Position numbers and translations under genes: made by a program. Shown piece by piece: positions 46,090-53,991 of a stretch of DNA of 64,000 nt. The notes below the pieces were generated by a model that was not told the origin of the DNA, searched no databases, and was given only the letters and a program-made list of their open reading frames with translations. Within the stretch, counting starts at the first letter, position 1; the number at the start of each line of letters is the position of its first letter. The stretch comes from Cupriavidus agavae (lineage in GTDB: Bacteria; Pseudomonadota; Gammaproteobacteria; Burkholderiales; Burkholderiaceae), in contig NZ_SGXM01000001.1 in the NCBI RefSeq assembly GCF_004217045.1, forward strand, positions 1,240,001-1,304,000, read 5' to 3'.

Positions 46090-46599
46090 ATGCCAGCGAC
46101 TGACCTCCCTTTCCAGGCCACGCTCCGCGACGGCCACCAGGTACTGCTGCGCGAGATCCGCGAGGCCGACCGGCCCGGCGTGCTCGAAGCCTTCGACCAT
46201 CTTTCGGACGAATCCCGTTACACGCGCTTCATGGGTTCCATGAAATCGCTGCCCGAGGCGCTGCTCGACGATGCCGTGCATCCGGTGGCCGGACGGGATT
46301 TCGTGATCGTGGCGGTGGCCGGCGACCTGCTGGTGGGTGGCGCCCGCTACACCGGCATACGGGGGCGGGACGCCTGCGAGTTCGCCATCACGTTGCTCGA
46401 TGACTGGCACCGGCTGGGACTGGCTCCGCTGCTGATGGAAACCCTGATCGCCCACGCCCGCCAGGCCGGCGTGGCACTGATGGAGGGCTACGTGCTGGCC
46501 AGCAACCGCGCGATGCGCCGGCTGGCCCGGCGGCTCGGATTTTCGGACGCCCCCTGCCCGGATGACTCCACGGTCCGCATCGTGGCGCTGGCGCTCTGA
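46090..46599 (+). CDS. GNAT-family N-acetyltransferase
   Basis: The 169-residue protein has a GNAT fold: 'ATLRDGHQVLLREIREADRP', 'YTRFMGSMKSLPEALLDDAV', and the acetyl-CoA motif A around 'LLDDWHRLGLAPLLMETLIA' (a degenerate Q/RxxGxG/A: HRLGLA), then 'VLASNRAMRRLARRLGF'. The domain resembles the GNAT module of protein lysine acetyltransferase Pat, but here it stands alone. Substrate unknown. ATG 46090 starts the conserved region. Confidence 0.85.
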   Translation: MPATDLPFQATLRDGHQVLLREIREADRPGVLEAFDHLSDESRYTRFMGSMKSLPEALLDDAVHPVAGRDFVIVAVAGDLLVGGARYTGIRGRDACEFAITLLDDWHRLGLAPLLMETLIAHARQAGVALMEGYVLASNRAMRRLARRLGFSDAPCPDDSTVRIVALAL

Positions 46600-46764
46600 G
46601 GCGTGGCTGGCGCGCGCCGCTGATCCATGCGTGCGCAACCGTACGGAACTGCACCCGCCCCGCCCCGTACATTGGGCCCCGGAAAGGTCCGACGGCTGAC
46701 GGCACGCTGCGGACCCACCGCCTGCAAGACGCCGTCCGCCCACGGCGCAACCGGAGAGGCCCCC

Positions 46765-48555
46765 ATGGCACTGACCACCCCGTCGCCCGCCGCGACACTG
46801 CAGACCCGTGTCTGCGTGATCGGATCAGGACCGGCCGGCATTGCCTGCACGCTCGAACTGGCGCGTCTGGGCATCGACGTGATCCTCGTGGAAGGGGGCG
46901 GCGCCGCGCTGCAACCGGCCACGCAGGCCGCCGGCGAGGCCGAGATAGTGGACGGACTGCGCCACGCCCCAATGTCGGACGCGGTGGGCCGCGCGCTGGG
47001 CGGTACATCGTGGCTCTGGGGCGGCCGCTGCATCCCGTTCGATCCGGTCGACTTTGCGGCGCGCGACCACGCGCCCGGCGCCGCCTGGCCGATTTCCTAC
47101 GACGAGGTGGCGCCGTGGTACCGCACCGCCTGCACCTACGCCAACTGCGGCCAACCCGCCTTCACGCTGGGCGAACTCGACGCGCCCACGGCACAGCGGC
47201 CGCTGACCGGCTCGTTCCGCCCCGGCGATGTGATTGCCACGGATCTGGAGCGCTGGGCCGGCGAACCGGTCTTCGCGCGCCGCTATGCCGAGGCGCTGCG
47301 CGACCATCCCAATGTCCGCCTGCTGCTGGACGCCGCCTGCATCGATATCGACCTCGACCCCAACTCCGAGCAGGTGCGCGGCGTGGTGGTAGCCCAGGGC
47401 GGAGAAGGCGCCGCCGACCGCAGCCTGCTGCGCATCGAGGCCGAGCGCTTCGTGCTGGCATGCGGCGGCCTCGGCGTGACGCAGCTGCTGCTCGATGCCA
47501 ACACGCGCTGCGAGGACCGCCTCGGCAACCGCAGCGACATGCTCGGCCGGCACTACATGGGCCATATCTCGGGCAAGATCGCCAGCGTGCGCTTCAACGC
47601 CGAGCCCGGCCGCACGATCTACCACTTCGAGCGTGACCGCGACGGCTTCTACGCGCGCCGCCGCCTGACCGTGCCGGCCGAGGTGCAGCGCCGCGAGGGG
47701 CTGCTCAACACGGCGATGTGGCTCGACAATCATCCCCCGGCCGATCCGGCACACGGCAACGGCGTGCTGTCGCTGGCCTATCTGGCGCTGCGCACGCCGG
47801 GGCTGAACCGGATGCTGACCGCGCCAGCCATCGCCAAGGCCGTGACCGCCGCCAATGCCCGCGGCGGCCTCGGCGCGCACTGGCGCAACGTGATACGCGC
47901 CGTGCCGCAGATCGCCACGTTCGTGCCGCCATTCATCTATCGCCGCTACCTGGCCCGGCCCCGGCTGCCCGGCTTCTTCCTGCCGAGCCCCAACAACGTC
48001 TACGCGCTGCACTACCACGCCGAGCAACTGCCGCATGCCGACAGCCGCGTAACCCTGGCCGATACCACTGACCGCCACGGCCTGCGCCGGCTCAGGATCG
48101 ACCTGCGCTACCAGCAGGCCGACGCCGAATCGGTGGTCCGTACCCATCAACTGCTGGACCGCCATCTGCGCGAGACCGGCGCGGGCCAGCTCGATTTCTG
48201 GGTGCCCGAGGCCGAGCGCCCGGCGCACGTGATGGCGCACGCGTCCGATGGCTTCCACCAGATCGGCACCGCGCGCATGGCGGCCGACTGGCGCGAGGGC
48301 GTGGTCGATACCGATTGCCGCGTCTTCGGCACGCGCAATCTCTACGTGGCCAGCAGCGCCGTGTTCCCCTCGTCGGGCCAGGCCAACCCCACGCTGACCA
48401 TCCTGGCACTGTCAGCCCGGCTGGCGGACCACCTCGGCGCGCAATTGCGTGCCGGCGGAACGCTGCACGACCTGCGCGCCGCCGGTTCCGGCGCGCCGGG
48501 CCGTCTCGCCGACGTGCCCATGGCCGCGCGTACCGCCGGAGGAATCGCCCCATGA
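46765..48555 (+). CDS. GMC-family FAD oxidoreductase
   Basis: The 596-residue protein has N-terminal Rossmann motif GSGPAGI ('RVCVIGSGPAGIACTLELAR'), 'SDAVGRALGGTSWLWGGRC', a substrate domain, and the C-terminal GMC signature with catalytic His in 'HASDGFHQIGTARM' followed by 'YVASSAVFPSSGQANPTLTI' (His/Asn pair). GMC enzymes oxidise sugar or alcohol hydroxyls. ATG 46765 follows GGAGAGG. Its stop overlaps the start of an aldo/keto reductase (ATGA), so both act together; a carbohydrate oxidation/reduction pair is plausible (inference). Cytosolic; no signal peptide. Confidence 0.88.
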   Translation: MALTTPSPAATLQTRVCVIGSGPAGIACTLELARLGIDVILVEGGGAALQPATQAAGEAEIVDGLRHAPMSDAVGRALGGTSWLWGGRCIPFDPVDFAARDHAPGAAWPISYDEVAPWYRTACTYANCGQPAFTLGELDAPTAQRPLTGSFRPGDVIATDLERWAGEPVFARRYAEALRDHPNVRLLLDAACIDIDLDPNSEQVRGVVVAQGGEGAADRSLLRIEAERFVLACGGLGVTQLLLDANTRCEDRLGNRSDMLGRHYMGHISGKIASVRFNAEPGRTIYHFERDRDGFYARRRLTVPAEVQRREGLLNTAMWLDNHPPADPAHGNGVLSLAYLALRTPGLNRMLTAPAIAKAVTAANARGGLGAHWRNVIRAVPQIATFVPPFIYRRYLARPRLPGFFLPSPNNVYALHYHAEQLPHADSRVTLADTTDRHGLRRLRIDLRYQQADAESVVRTHQLLDRHLRETGAGQLDFWVPEAERPAHVMAHASDGFHQIGTARMAADWREGVVDTDCRVFGTRNLYVASSAVFPSSGQANPTLTILALSARLADHLGAQLRAGGTLHDLRAAGSGAPGRLADVPMAARTAGGIAP

Positions 48556-49553
48556 GCGGTCTCGGTTTCGGTTGTGGAGCGATGCTCGGCCGCGTAGGCC
48601 GGGCGCAGGCATTGCGGGCGCTCGAAGTGGCCTACGACAACGGCATCACGCATTTCGACGTGGCGCGTTCCTATGGTTTCGGCGAGGCGGAAATGCTGCT
48701 GGGCCAGTTCCTGCGCGGCAAGCAGGACCGCGTGACGCTGACCACCAAGTTCGGCATCATGCCGCCGCGCGCCACGTCGAGCCTGGGCTTTGCGAAGACC
48801 GCCGCGCGCACGGTGCTGTCCCGGCTGCCCGGCGGGCGCCAGATCGCCCGGGCCGCGGCGCGCAAGATGCTGTCACATCGCGATTACTCGCCGGCCTACG
48901 CCCGGGCCTGCCTGGAGACCTCGCTGCGCCAGTTGGGCGTGGAGCGGCTGGACAACTATCTGGTCCACGATCCCGGCGAGCAGGACCTGAGCGAAGAATT
49001 GATGCAATGCCTTGACGACGCGCGGCGCGACGGCAAGATCGGCCGCTGGGGCATTGCCGTGGACCGGCACCCGGTGTTGTCCTGCCCACCGGCCCTGCGC
49101 GCCCAGGCGCTGCTGTACGAAGCCAATCTCAACGTGCTCGACGCCCTGTGCAAGGTGCCGCAGGCCGAGGGCCGGCCCGTGTTCCTGGCGCGGCCCTTCG
49201 GGGGTGGCGGCGACGCCATCGACGGCGCGATGCGCCGCCCGCCAATCCGCCAGGCCGTGCAGTCGCTGGGGCTGGGCCATCTCGACGACCACGCGCTGGC
49301 CATGCACTTCGCGCTGAGCCAGGCCGGCCCCACTGGCATGGTGGTCACGTCGATGTTTACCGAGGCCCATCTGCGCCAGAACGTGGCGCTGGTGCGGCAG
49401 TTCCACGCGCTGGGCGACCGGGGCCTGGCCCTGGCGCCAACCATCCTGCGCGCGGTCTGCCCGGCCAATTGCCCGCGCGATTGCGCCAGGAAGCCGCTCG
49501 CGACGGCGCTTGGCGTGGCCGCCGCCGTGCCGGTCTCGCTGCTGCTGGACTGA
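48552..49553 (+). CDS. Aldo/keto reductase
   Basis: The 333-residue AKR-fold oxidoreductase has the catalytic tetrad in 'GITHFDVARSYGFGEAEMLL' (Asp, Tyr), 'VTLTTKFGI' (Lys) and 'RLDNYLVHDPGEQDL' (His). The C-terminal end carries an unusual Cys cluster 'RAVCPANCPRDCARK'. The start ATG overlaps the GMC stop, with GAGG upstream. It probably reduces the keto/aldehyde product of its partner, or uses it as the source of a keto-sugar for an inversion (inference). NAD(P)H-dependent family; substrate unknown. Confidence 0.86.
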   Translation: MSGLGFGCGAMLGRVGRAQALRALEVAYDNGITHFDVARSYGFGEAEMLLGQFLRGKQDRVTLTTKFGIMPPRATSSLGFAKTAARTVLSRLPGGRQIARAAARKMLSHRDYSPAYARACLETSLRQLGVERLDNYLVHDPGEQDLSEELMQCLDDARRDGKIGRWGIAVDRHPVLSCPPALRAQALLYEANLNVLDALCKVPQAEGRPVFLARPFGGGGDAIDGAMRRPPIRQAVQSLGLGHLDDHALAMHFALSQAGPTGMVVTSMFTEAHLRQNVALVRQFHALGDRGLALAPTILRAVCPANCPRDCARKPLATALGVAAAVPVSLLLD

Positions 49554-49571
49554 CCGGCCAGCGCGGCCGCG

Positions 49572-50009
49572 TCAGCCCTGCCCCTTCAGCACGGCCTGCT
49601 GGCCGCCCAGCCGGGCGCCCATGGCTTCGGCCAGCGCGTGCAGGCCCGACATCGGCCGCACCATGACCTCGAATTCCTCGATCCTGCCGTCCGCATCGAA
49701 ACGCAGCATGTCGATGCCCTTGAGCGCCTTGCCATCGATCGTGGCGCTGAATTCAAGCACCAGGCTGCGGCCATCGTCGGTGGCGAATGTCCGGTGATAG
49801 GTGAAATCGCGGAACACCGTATTCACCGTCTTGAGTACCAGCTTGATCGCCTCGCGCCCCGGATACGGCGAGTGGGCCACCGGCGAACGGAAGACGATCT
49901 TGTCGGAGAGCAGCGGATCGAGTTCTTCCATCGCATTGCGCGCCAGCAGGTCGTGCCAGATGGCGAGGGTTTTCTGGGCGGCGGGAATCAGGTTCGGTAC
50001 GGCGTGCAT
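49572..50009 (-). CDS. SnoaL/NTF2-like protein
   Basis: The 145-residue cone-shaped NTF2-fold protein reads 'LAIWHDLLARNAMEELDPLL', 'FRSPVAHSPYPGREAIKLVL', then 'FSATIDGKALKGIDMLRFDA'. Such proteins may be isomerases, hydratases or carriers; function unknown. ATG 50009 follows GGAG. A perfect TetR-type palindrome lies 32 bases upstream. It is convergent with the aldo/keto reductase. Confidence 0.83.
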   Translation of the reverse strand: MHAVPNLIPAAQKTLAIWHDLLARNAMEELDPLLSDKIVFRSPVAHSPYPGREAIKLVLKTVNTVFRDFTYHRTFATDDGRSLVLEFSATIDGKALKGIDMLRFDADGRIEEFEVMVRPMSGLHALAEAMGARLGGQQAVLKGQG

Positions 50010-50040
50010 GGCGTCTCCTCTGTTTTTGGCGATATTCTGA

Positions 50041-50058
50041 TATGCAACTGGTTGCATA
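50041..50058. promoter_or_regulatory. TetR-type operator upstream of the SnoaL-like gene
   Basis: TATGCAAC-tg-GTTGCATA is a perfect 18-base palindrome 32 bases before the SnoaL-like start. The size and symmetry are typical of TetR/AcrR operators. No TetR gene is in the window, so the regulator must be elsewhere. Confidence 0.6.
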
Positions 50059-50091
50059 GTATCGCGTAATTCCAGCTGGCACCACTGATTG

Positions 50092-50120
50092 CTCCCCTCT
50101 CCCGCAACGCGGGAGCGGGG
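50092..50120. repeat. REP-like hairpin
   Basis: CTCCCGC-aac-GCGGGAG (50099-50115) extended by CCCC/GGGG arms (50094-50097, 50117-50120). It shares its first 14 bases with the repeat at 43463, suggesting a dispersed repeat family in this genome. Confidence 0.55.
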
Positions 50121-50372
50121 CCGGGGGTGAGGGCAAGGGGCGCGCTGCCTGACTCACCCTCGCAATTTGTACCGCCCCTTCCTCTTGCCCTTTGCTTCCG
50201 CATGCGCGGGAAGGGAGAAACTACAAAAAACGAGCCACAAATCACCGCCAAACCTGCGCCAAAAATGCTAGAAATGCAAAATCAGACAAACTCCTACAGC
50301 CTCGTGCTGCGCCGCACTCTAGGATGCATCGCAGGACCTTGACCCGTCCTGTTTCAACACCTCCCCCTGCAG

Positions 50373-50407
50373 CCCGCCTGACCTACCGCCAGGCGGGTTC
50401 TTTTTTT
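50373..50407 (+). terminator. Rho-independent terminator with no upstream gene
   Basis: CCCGCCTG (50373-50380) and CAGGCGGG (50390-50397) form an 8-bp stem followed by TTCTTTTTTT. This is a textbook plus-strand terminator. The nearest plus-strand gene that ends before it is the aldo/keto reductase, over 800 bases away and followed by a convergent gene. Confidence 0.75.
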
Positions 50408-50512
50408 GCCGCGGTTTTCACACGAATGCCGCTTTTGTTCGCTTCCGCATATTATCGGGCGGCACATTCCGGAAACATCGCTGTCACAGCCAACCAAGCG
50501 GAGACGACAGTC

Positions 50513-51055
50513 ATGGGAGACCTCCCGGAACACCTGCGCCACGCCGGCACCTTCGGCAGCATCCGGGCCTGGCCCGATTCGCCGAGTCCGATCGAAGCTT
50601 CCTGGGTGCGTAGCGGCACCCCCACCACACGTTGCAACCTCCATTCGTCCACCGTGGACGGCTTCGCCTGGACCATGGTCTGGGATTGCACGCGCAGCGC
50701 CTTCGAATGGCACTACGACATCGACGAGGTGGTGGTGGTACTCGAAGGCAGTGTGCGGGTGACCGACAGCCAGGGGGTCAGCCACACGCTCGGCGTGGGC
50801 GACGTGGGCTATTTTCCGCAAGGCACATCGTGGTACTGGGAGGTGGACGACTACGTGCGCAAGGTGGCCTTCTGCCGCAACGAGGTGCCACGCGCGGTCC
50901 GCCTGCCGATGCGCGTGGTGCGCAAGCTCCAGCGCGTGGCCGGCAACTTCCGCCCGATCCGGGCCGTATCCCGCGTGGCTGGCGATCTCTGGCGGCGCGT
51001 GATCGGCGTGAGCCGCACCACGGCCACCGTGATGCTGATGGGAATTCCGCTGTAG
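50513..51055 (+). CDS. Cupin-domain protein
   Basis: The 180-residue protein has one cupin barrel: 'AFEWHYDIDEVVVVLEGSVR' supplies the first motif (H-Y-x-x-x-E) and 'LGVGDVGYFPQGTSWYWEVD' the second. The start ATG at 50513 follows GGAG. A C-terminal basic stretch ('RRVIGVSRTTATVMLMGIPL') ends hydrophobic, perhaps a membrane-associating tail. Function unknown (sugar or metal-binding fold). It is convergent with the beta-lactamase gene (11-base gap). Confidence 0.83.
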   Translation: MGDLPEHLRHAGTFGSIRAWPDSPSPIEASWVRSGTPTTRCNLHSSTVDGFAWTMVWDCTRSAFEWHYDIDEVVVVLEGSVRVTDSQGVSHTLGVGDVGYFPQGTSWYWEVDDYVRKVAFCRNEVPRAVRLPMRVVRKLQRVAGNFRPIRAVSRVAGDLWRRVIGVSRTTATVMLMGIPL

Positions 51056-51066
51056 CGCGCCGGCGG

Positions 51067-52236
51067 CTACTGCGCCGGCACGCGGTCCAGTGCCTGCAGG
51101 ATGCGCCACGCCGCGTCGATGCGGGCCGGCACGGGCAGGTTGCGGTTGGCCAGCAGCACCACGCCAATCCGGCGGGCCGGCACGAAGGCCACATAGGTGC
51201 CAAACCCGTTGGTCGAGCCGGTCTTGTTGATCAGCACGTCCGCCGGCGCCGGTTGCGGCGGCGCCAGCCGCTGCACCGGATGCGCGCCGAGCACGATGCC
51301 CGCGTCGTTGCCGGCCTGCAGGTCGGCCAGTGCCACTGGCCAGCCATAGCGCTCCCAGCCCAAACCCTGCGTCATGCCGCCAAGCCGGAAGTAGCCCGTG
51401 TGGGTGGTGTCGAGTGCCTGGCGCAAAGCCGGGTCGCGCAGCGTGCTGCCGTCGATGTTCAGTGCCACGAAACGGATCATGTCCGCCGCCGTGGTCTTGA
51501 TGCCGTAGGCCTGGGCGTCGAACACCCCGGGCGTCACGCGCACCGGTTTGCCATCCTTGCCATATCCCCAGGCGTAGTCGCCCTGACGCGCGGCGGGCAC
51601 CTGCAGCCAGGTATGGCGCAAGCCCAGCCCGCCGATGATGCGCTGGGTCATGATCCGCTCGAACGGCTCGCCCATGGCCTGCGCGGCCAGATGGCCGAAC
51701 AGACCGATGCTGACGTTCGAGTAGCGCCGCTGCGTGCCCGGCAAAGCATCGGGCCGCCAGCGGCGCAGCCAGTCGGTCATGCCGGAAAGATTGCCCGCCT
51801 CCGCCGGCGCCTGCAGCGGCAGGCCGCCGGCCGTGTAGGTGCCCAGTTCAAGCAGGCTGATCGCATCGAACGCGCTGCCCGACAGCGCGGGAAGGTATTT
51901 CGGCGCCTTGTCGTCGAGTGACAGTGCGCCGCGCGCCTGTGCATAGGCGCCGAGCGTGGCGGTAAACGTCTTGCTGACCGAGCCGATCTCGAAGATCGTG
52001 GCGTCGGTGACCGGCCGCCCCGACGCCTTCGATGCCACCCCGAAGTTGAACACGCGGGCGTGCCCGGCCATGGTCACCGCCACGGCCATGCCCGGCACCT
52101 TGTGCTCGGCCATCAGCGGCCGAATGGCAGCCTCGACGGCAGCCGCCACCGGGTCGCCCGCAGGCGCCGCAAGCGCCGGCAGCGCTGGAGGGCCAAGGCC
52201 GGCGCCGGCCATCAGTGCCGCGATGGCGCGCCTCAC
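51067..52236 (-). CDS. ampC: Class C beta-lactamase/serine hydrolase
   Basis: The 389-residue AmpC-type protein has a signal peptide (AALMAGAGLGPPALPALAAP), the active-site SVSK (SxxK) near residue 85, YSN (YxN) near residue 168 and KTG near residue 335. Spacing and length fit chromosomal class C enzymes, acting in the periplasm on cephalosporins. The start is a GTG (52236) that overlaps the VOC stop (GTGA), so translation is probably coupled. No ampR-type LysR gene adjoins. An esterase-like relative is possible, but the YSN and KTG triad favour lactamase. Activity is not provable from sequence. Confidence 0.85.
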   Translation of the reverse strand: MRRAIAALMAGAGLGPPALPALAAPAGDPVAAAVEAAIRPLMAEHKVPGMAVAVTMAGHARVFNFGVASKASGRPVTDATIFEIGSVSKTFTATLGAYAQARGALSLDDKAPKYLPALSGSAFDAISLLELGTYTAGGLPLQAPAEAGNLSGMTDWLRRWRPDALPGTQRRYSNVSIGLFGHLAAQAMGEPFERIMTQRIIGGLGLRHTWLQVPAARQGDYAWGYGKDGKPVRVTPGVFDAQAYGIKTTAADMIRFVALNIDGSTLRDPALRQALDTTHTGYFRLGGMTQGLGWERYGWPVALADLQAGNDAGIVLGAHPVQRLAPPQPAPADVLINKTGSTNGFGTYVAFVPARRIGVVLLANRNLPVPARIDAAWRILQALDRVPAQ

Positions 52237-52595
52237 TCCTTGCTCTCCGAGAACACCAGCCGGTTGCCGAACGGATCGGTCAGCCTGACCTGGCGCGCCC
52301 AGTCCTCCTCGACCACGCCGGGCTTGGCGTGACGGTAATCCTTGGCGATCAGCTCTTTCTGCAGCGCGTGGGCATCGTCAATCGGGATATAGACGGCCGA
52401 GCCCGGCGTGGCGTCGCCGAAGTGCTCGGTCAGGTGCAGCGTCAGCCCCGAGCGCGAGATCTGCATGTAGAGCGGAAAGTTGTCGCCAAACGTGTGCTCC
52501 CAATCCAGCCTGAAGCCCAGGAAGTCGAAGTAGAACTCGCGCGCCTTGTCGACCGAGAAGATGCGCAGGATGGGAATGGCGGGCGAGATATTCAT
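52233..52595 (-). CDS. VOC-family glyoxalase/bleomycin-resistance-like protein
   Basis: The 120-residue VOC fold protein reads 'AIPILRIFSVDKAREFYFDF' and 'GFRLDWEHTFGDNFPLYMQI', then 'LHLTEHFGDATPGSAVYIPI' and 'RLTDPFGNRLVFSES' with metal-ligand-like His/Glu positions. Similar genes are called glyoxalase or bleomycin-resistance proteins. ATG 52595 starts the conserved strand. It overlaps the ampC start by 4 bases, so the two form one operon. Confidence 0.85.
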   Translation of the reverse strand: MNISPAIPILRIFSVDKAREFYFDFLGFRLDWEHTFGDNFPLYMQISRSGLTLHLTEHFGDATPGSAVYIPIDDAHALQKELIAKDYRHAKPGVVEEDWARQVRLTDPFGNRLVFSESKE

Positions 52596-52704
52596 GGCGG
52601 ACTTGCGGAGAGTGGGGGCAGAGGAACCGCATTGTGCCCTGCCCAACGCGCCTTGACCATGCAGCGATCTTCCCGAAAAGTGAACTGAAATCCTCATAAA
52701 AACT

Positions 52705-52751
52705 TTTACCGTGTTTTATGGATTCCCTATAATTATTGGAATCCAATAATT
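52705..52751 (+). promoter_or_regulatory. Sigma-70-type promoter with overlapping palindrome for the ATPase gene
   Basis: TTTACC (52705-52710), 17 bases, then TATAAT (52728-52733). A perfect palindrome with 10-base arms around a central A (52731-52751; arms AATTATTGGA and TCCAATAATT) overlaps the -10 box and start-site region, and GGATTCC/GGAATCC repeats flank the -10. The region is much more A/T-rich than its surroundings. A repressor bound there would block transcription. Confidence 0.65.
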
Positions 52752-52767
52752 CAGCCTAAAGCCGCCC

Positions 52768-53931
52768 ATGAGCGACATCTACCGCCGCCCCGACCTCGCC
52801 CGCCAGATGGCGCGCCAACTGCTCCACCCCGGCGTGCTCGACGAGGGGCTGCGTTCAGGGCTGTTCCTGTCCGGGCTGCGCCGCATCGGCAAGACCACGT
52901 TCGTGCTGAACGACCTGATCCCGGCGCTCGAAGAACTGGGGGCGCTCGTGATCTACGTGGATCTCTGGAGCGATACCCAGCGCAGCCCTTCCACGCTGAT
53001 CCTGGCCGCCGTGAAAAAGGCGCTGGCCGATCTGGAATCGCCGGGCAGCGCGGTGACGCGCCGGCTGCGGCGGCTGACCGGTGCCGACGTCAGCGCGCTC
53101 GGTTTCAAGTTCGGCTTCAAGCTCGACAGCCTGGGCGAGCCCGGCGGTGCCACGCTGGCGCAGGCACTGGGCGAGGTGGTGGACCAGGCCCGGACCGATG
53201 TGGTGCTGATCGTCGATGAGGTACAGCACGCGATTACCTCGGACGAAGGCAATCAGATGCTGCTGGCGCTGAAGGCCGCCCGTGACGCGATCAACCCGCG
53301 CCCCGACACGCCCGGCCATTTCCTGTTCGTCGGCACGGGCTCGCACCGCGCCCTCGTGGGCGAACTGACCGCCCGCCGCAACCAGGCGTTCACGGGCGCC
53401 ACGTCGGTGGCCTATCCCGTGCTCGGCAAGCCCTACGTGGACCACCTGCTGGAACGGCTGGCTGCCGAGGGCGTGACGGCGCTGCCGTCCCCCGAGGTCG
53501 CCATGAAGGCGTTCCAGACACTCGGCAACCGGCCCGAGGAAATGATCCGCGCCCTGCGGCAATTGCATTTCCACCTGCCGCCGGGCAGCAACCCTGACGA
53601 ACACCTGCCAGTCATCGCCAATACGCTGCGTTCGGCGGCGGCCGACCTCGAACTCGTGAAACTGGAGCAGCTCGGCGGGCTGGCCACGGCGATCTTCGAC
53701 CGGATTGCCTCGGCCGAGGGCGACGCGCGAGGGCTGTTCTCGGCCGAAGCCGCCGCGGGCTACTCCCGCGCGCTGGGCCGCGAGGTCAAGGTCGAGGAAG
53801 CCCAGCCACTGGTCAATGAGCTGATGGCCAGCAATCTGATCATGCGCAAGGGCCACGGGCTGTACGGCGTCACCGACCCGTTCGTGCAGGAAATGTGGAG
53901 CGAAAGGAAGTCGCTCGAAGGCAAGCTCTGA
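52768..53931 (+). CDS. P-loop AAA-type ATPase, orphan
   Basis: The 387-residue protein has a Walker A 'LSGLRRIGKTTFVLNDLIPA' near residue 37 and Walker B 'VVLIVDEVQHAITSDEGNQM' near residue 150, then a 'FLFVGTGSHRALVGELT' sensor-like segment and a C-terminal winged-helix-like region. It resembles the archaeal-type STAND/AAA ATPases (COG1672-like), often linked to regulation or defence. No partner gene is adjacent. It has a distinct, operator-overlapped promoter. Function unknown. Confidence 0.75.
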   Translation: MSDIYRRPDLARQMARQLLHPGVLDEGLRSGLFLSGLRRIGKTTFVLNDLIPALEELGALVIYVDLWSDTQRSPSTLILAAVKKALADLESPGSAVTRRLRRLTGADVSALGFKFGFKLDSLGEPGGATLAQALGEVVDQARTDVVLIVDEVQHAITSDEGNQMLLALKAARDAINPRPDTPGHFLFVGTGSHRALVGELTARRNQAFTGATSVAYPVLGKPYVDHLLERLAAEGVTALPSPEVAMKAFQTLGNRPEEMIRALRQLHFHLPPGSNPDEHLPVIANTLRSAAADLELVKLEQLGGLATAIFDRIASAEGDARGLFSAEAAAGYSRALGREVKVEEAQPLVNELMASNLIMRKGHGLYGVTDPFVQEMWSERKSLEGKL

Positions 53932-53951
53932 GCGAGACTAAGTGTTAACCC

Positions 53952-53970
53952 CTGGTTTTCATATAACCAG
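53952..53970. promoter_or_regulatory. Operator for the FadR-type regulator
   Basis: CTGGTT-ttcatat-AACCAG is a perfect 6+7+6 inverted repeat, 21 bases upstream of the regulator start. GntR/FCD proteins bind similar (T)GGT...ACC(A) sites. Autoregulation of this gene and the following dehydrogenase gene is inferred. Confidence 0.6.
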
Positions 53971-53991
53971 AAGACTCCTACACTTGCCGCC

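Larger units (their letters stand above)
50010..50512. other. Intergenic region with operator, repeat and terminator
   Basis: No supported coding region is seen. It contains the TetR-type palindrome (50041-50058), a REP-like hairpin (50094-50120), a CT/GA-rich tract, an A-rich region (50220-50290) and a strong intrinsic terminator on the plus strand (50373-50407). No plus-strand gene ends before the terminator, so a small untranslated RNA is possible. Confidence 0.5.
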
